Assembly: GCA_003563755.1 (NCBI GenBank)
Contig: PWUB01000305.1
Location: 1 to 7,063 of the forward strand
Direction: 5' to 3'
From: Clostridia bacterium
GTDB lineage: Bacteria; Bacillota_E; SLMV01; PUMD01
DNA length: 7,063 nucleotides
Below are positions 5,032 through 7,063 of the stretch, in pieces. Within the stretch, counting starts at the first letter, position 1. Each line of letters opens with the position of its first letter. The position numbers were made by a program, and so were the translations under genes. The notes beneath the pieces are model-generated. The model ran no database searches and had not been told where the DNA came from. It saw nothing but the letters and a program-made list of their open reading frames with translations.

Positions 5032-5742
5032 TCACCCCCTGGTTACTGCAAGCACATCATCAAGGGATCCCCTGTAGGATGGTTCATAGGCCTCCTCCGC
5101 ACAACGTTGCACGATGTATTCGTCGACCAGGAAGGTGTCCATCCCGAGCTCTCCTGCTACCAGATCTTCAAGGGGGTCGTTTCCCACCATGAGAACCTCG
5201 TCCGGCTCCACCGCGCAGTGGTGCAAGAGGTCGGCGAAGTAACGGGGGTTGGGCTTGCAGTACCGGGAGTTTTCGTAGCTGGTGATGTACTCGAACTGAT
5301 CCGGATGCAGTCCCCCCCACAGCACGCGCTGATGGATCGCCCGACGCGGAAACACCGGATTGGTGGCCAGGATCAAGCGGCAGCCCTCGTCACGCAGGGC
5401 CCTAACCAGCCGCCCGGCGCCCGGCAGGGGCTGAACAAGGCCCCGCATCTGAGGAAACTCCTCCCGGTAGAACCGATCGAACAGGTCCAAGACCTGCTCC
5501 TCATTCTCCTCCGACATGGTTTTCATGAATCGCTGCAGGAATACCTCCTGGTTGGTCCTGGTCGGGTCATCATTCTGCACCATGGCCCCGGTAGCGGACA
5601 TCAGCTGCTCCAGGAAGACCTCCGGGTCGTAGCGTCTGGAGGCCCATCGGCCGATGCGGGTCAGGTAGTCAGCAAGGAACTCCTCCATATCCACCCCCAC
5701 CAGGGTACCATCGAGGTCGAAGAACACCGCCTCATACCGCAA
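5032..5742 (-). CDS. HAD-superfamily hydrolase
   Basis: This is a cytoplasmic haloacid-dehalogenase-type hydrolase, most likely a phosphatase. Numbered from the GTG at 5751, motif I is DLDGT (12-16; nucleophile D12, acid D14), motif II is T130 in LILATN, motif III is K166 in CKPNP and motif IV is GNDPLED (190-196; D192, D196). Residues 20-105 form a helical C1-type cap. Total length is about 236-239 residues, normal for the subfamily. The substrate is unknown. Two starts are possible: GTG 5751 lacks a proper ribosome site, while TTG 5742 lies 8 nt after GAGGGG and gives the more typical opening MRYEAVFFDLDGT, so I prefer 5742. It is the last gene of the gatB-phosphoesterase string. Its stop is only 4 bp from the stop of the convergent dehydratase gene, leaving no room for a separate terminator. 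Confidence 0.88.
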   Translation of the reverse strand: MRYEAVFFDLDGTLVGVDMEEFLADYLTRIGRWASRRYDPEVFLEQLMSATGAMVQNDDPTRTNQEVFLQRFMKTMSEENEEQVLDLFDRFYREEFPQMRGLVQPLPGAGRLVRALRDEGCRLILATNPVFPRRAIHQRVLWGGLHPDQFEYITSYENSRYCKPNPRYFADLLHHCAVEPDEVLMVGNDPLEDLVAGELGMDTFLVDEYIVQRCAEEAYEPSYRGSLDDVLAVTRG

Positions 5743-5754
5743 CGATACCACCCC

Positions 5755-6255
5755 TCAGCCGAGGCATTCGATGCTGAGCCTACAGTGATTGTGCTCCACT
5801 TCAATCCAGCCGAAGCTGGGCGGAGACCCTCCCCTGGGATCGGTGGATGAACCCGGATTGAACATCCAGATACCGTCCACGAGATTGAGTCTCGGTCGGT
5901 GGATGTGACCGAACACCACCACGTCCACCTCGGGGAATCGCCCTACAAGGTCCGCTTCGATGGCTTCGACGGAGTCTCCGAGTTCGTCGCCGTGGATCAT
6001 CCCCACGGAGATGGGGCCGAGATCGATCTCCCTCACCCGCGGCACCTTTTGCTTAATGGGCAGTGGATCCATGTTTCCCGTCACCGCGTGCACTGGACCG
6101 TACTGCTCGAGCAGGCATATGACCTCGGCGCCCACCAGGTCGCCGCCGTGCAGTATGAGGTCCGGTGATGATTCCAAGGCTCTGAGCACTCCGCCCGGTA
6201 GGCTCTGTGACCTCAACGGAAGATGGGTGTCACTGAGCACCAAGATGCGCATCAT
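5755..6255 (-). CDS. YfcE/MJ0936-type metallophosphoesterase
   Basis: This 166-residue calcineurin-like phosphoesterase is of the small YfcE/MJ0936 (YsnB) group, which hydrolyses phosphodiesters in vitro with manganese or similar metals. The full set of dinuclear metal ligands is visible: D9 and H11 in LSDTH, D39 in HGGD, N61 in TGNMD, H88 in MIHGD, and H117 and H119 in FGHIHRP. NPGSSTDPRGG (133-143) is the family's typical C-terminal strand-loop. There is no signal peptide. The start overlaps the gatB stop in ATGATG. The first ATG (6255) is only 2 nt from GGGGAG, whereas the second (6252) is 5 nt away and gives MRILVLSDTH, so either may be used. Co-transcription with gatB upstream and the HAD gene downstream is likely. 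The physiological substrate is unknown. Confidence 0.92.
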   Translation of the reverse strand: MMRILVLSDTHLPLRSQSLPGGVLRALESSPDLILHGGDLVGAEVICLLEQYGPVHAVTGNMDPLPIKQKVPRVREIDLGPISVGMIHGDELGDSVEAIEADLVGRFPEVDVVVFGHIHRPRLNLVDGIWMFNPGSSTDPRGGSPPSFGWIEVEHNHCRLSIECLG

Positions 6256-7063
6256 GTCTCCCCTCTTTTTTGCAGCAGTTCCCTCAGCTTCTCGTTGGCG
6301 AGCTGGGGGTTGGCTTTCCCCCGTGTCTTTCTCATGATCTGACCGACCAGATAGCCGAGAGCCTTCTCCTTCCCTCCCAGGTAATCCTCAGCTACCTCGG
6401 GATTGTCGTCCAGGACCTCGGCAGCGATTCGAACCAGCTGGTCTTCGTCACTGATCTGCATCAGTCCCCGTTCCCCGACGATGTCGGCGGGCGTTGCGCC
6501 TTCCTCGATCATCGCAAGCAGGACTTCCTTGGCAATCTTGCCGCTGATCGTACCCTCGTCAACCATGCCCAGAAGATGCACCAGGTCCGCGGGATCCATC
6601 GGGAGATCCTCGATATCAACACCGTGAGCGTTCAGGTATGCGAGAACATCGCCCATGATCCAGTTCGCCAGCGTCTTCGGATCGCCGCCCTCCTCCACGC
6701 CAGCCTCGAAGAACTCGGCCAGCCCCCGGCCAACAAGAACGTCGGCATCGTAGCTGTCCAGTCCGAATTCCCGCTGCAGCCGCTGACGCCTCATGGCGGG
6801 AGTCTCCGGCATCCGCGACTCGAGATCCCTCACCCACGCCGGATCAACGGCAACCTCCAGCAGATCGGGATCCGGGAAATAGCGGTAATCGTGGGATTCC
6901 TCCTTGGTACGGGCAGACTGGGTGACTTCCCGGGATTCGTCCCAATGACGGGTCTCATGGATGAGACGATCCCCCCGGGCCGCTGCCTCCTGGTGCCGCC
7001 GCACTTCGTACCTGAGTGCCCGCTGCACACCGCGGAAGGAGCTGAGATTCTTGACCTCCGATA
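6252..7063 (-). CDS. gatB: Asp/Glu-tRNA amidotransferase subunit B, C-terminal 269 residues (5' end outside window)
   Basis: GatB is the kinase and tRNA-binding subunit of GatCAB, which amidates Glu-tRNA(Gln) and/or Asp-tRNA(Asn) in the cytoplasm. The visible part starts with SEVKNLSSFRGVQRALRYE at the window edge, a hallmark GatB segment. It continues through KEESHDYRYFPDPDL, the conserved signature of the cradle domain, and the helical domain from about PAMRRQRL. It ends with the YqeY-like tail domain that holds the tRNA elbow (QLVRIAAEVLDDNP and GYLVGQIMRKTRGKANP). About 200 residues of the catalytic N-terminus lie to the right of the window. A GTG at 7028 lies in this frame but is internal, since conserved GatB sequence continues upstream of it. 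The stop TGA (6254-6252) overlaps the phosphoesterase start. No defects are seen. Confidence 0.96.
   Translation of the reverse strand, partial: SEVKNLSSFRGVQRALRYEVRRHQEAAARGDRLIHETRHWDESREVTQSARTKEESHDYRYFPDPDLLEVAVDPAWVRDLESRMPETPAMRRQRLQREFGLDSYDADVLVGRGLAEFFEAGVEEGGDPKTLANWIMGDVLAYLNAHGVDIEDLPMDPADLVHLLGMVDEGTISGKIAKEVLLAMIEEGATPADIVGERGLMQISDEDQLVRIAAEVLDDNPEVAEDYLGGKEKALGYLVGQIMRKTRGKANPQLANEKLRELLQKRGET

Noticed and set aside
5107..5850. 247-residue plus-strand open frame opposite the HAD gene
   Set aside because: The minus-strand HAD protein has all four catalytic motifs. The plus-strand product is a His/Gln/Val-rich antisense shadow.
1..7063. A multi-gene defence, mobile or CRISPR-type system
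   Set aside because: No repeats with spacers, transposase, integrase, toxin-antitoxin pair or nuclease-helicase cluster is visible. The assignable genes belong to ordinary metabolic families with coherent codon use.

Overview
The window reads as ordinary chromosomal DNA from a GC-rich bacterium. It is gene-dense, has strong purine-rich ribosome binding sites (GGGGAG, GGGAGG, GAGG) and uses GTG and TTG starts freely. It also carries GatB, the tRNA-dependent amidotransferase route to Gln-tRNA or Asn-tRNA. Together these fit a Gram-positive-like lineage such as a deep-branching actinobacterium, but the taxonomy is a guess from style and not from a marker. I see no phage, transposon, CRISPR array, tRNA or rRNA.

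Layout, left to right. (1) Positions 1-146, minus strand: the first 48 codons of an ornithine carbamoyltransferase gene (argF) that runs off the left edge. (2) 417-1622, minus: a GT4 glycosyltransferase resembling those that glycosylate diacylglycerol or phosphatidylinositol lipids. (3) 1623-1846: a divergent regulatory region with an inverted TGTACA pair and a hairpin-forming repeat. (4) 1847-2323, plus: a 158-residue soluble protein I do not recognise. (5) 2364-3089, minus: a ZIP-family divalent metal transporter. Its upstream DNA holds the best sigma70-type promoter in the window, overlapped by a Fur/Zur-like box. (6) 3229-5027, plus: a two-gene operon of a WalJ/YycJ-like metallo-beta-lactamase-fold protein and a short PLP-dependent threonine/serine dehydratase, joined by an ATGA overlap. 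(7) 5032-7063, minus: a tightly packed gatB (3' part), YfcE-type phosphoesterase and HAD hydrolase string, convergent with the previous operon across only 4 bp.

These are housekeeping and accessory metabolic units placed side by side: arginine synthesis, lipid or surface glycosylation, metal uptake, amino-acid catabolism and tRNA charging. No single new multi-gene system stands out. The points most worth a second look are the metal-regulator-like box on the ZIP promoter, which also shows that the longest ZIP reading frame is wrongly started; the candidate operator between the glycosyltransferase and the orphan gene; and the orphan protein itself.
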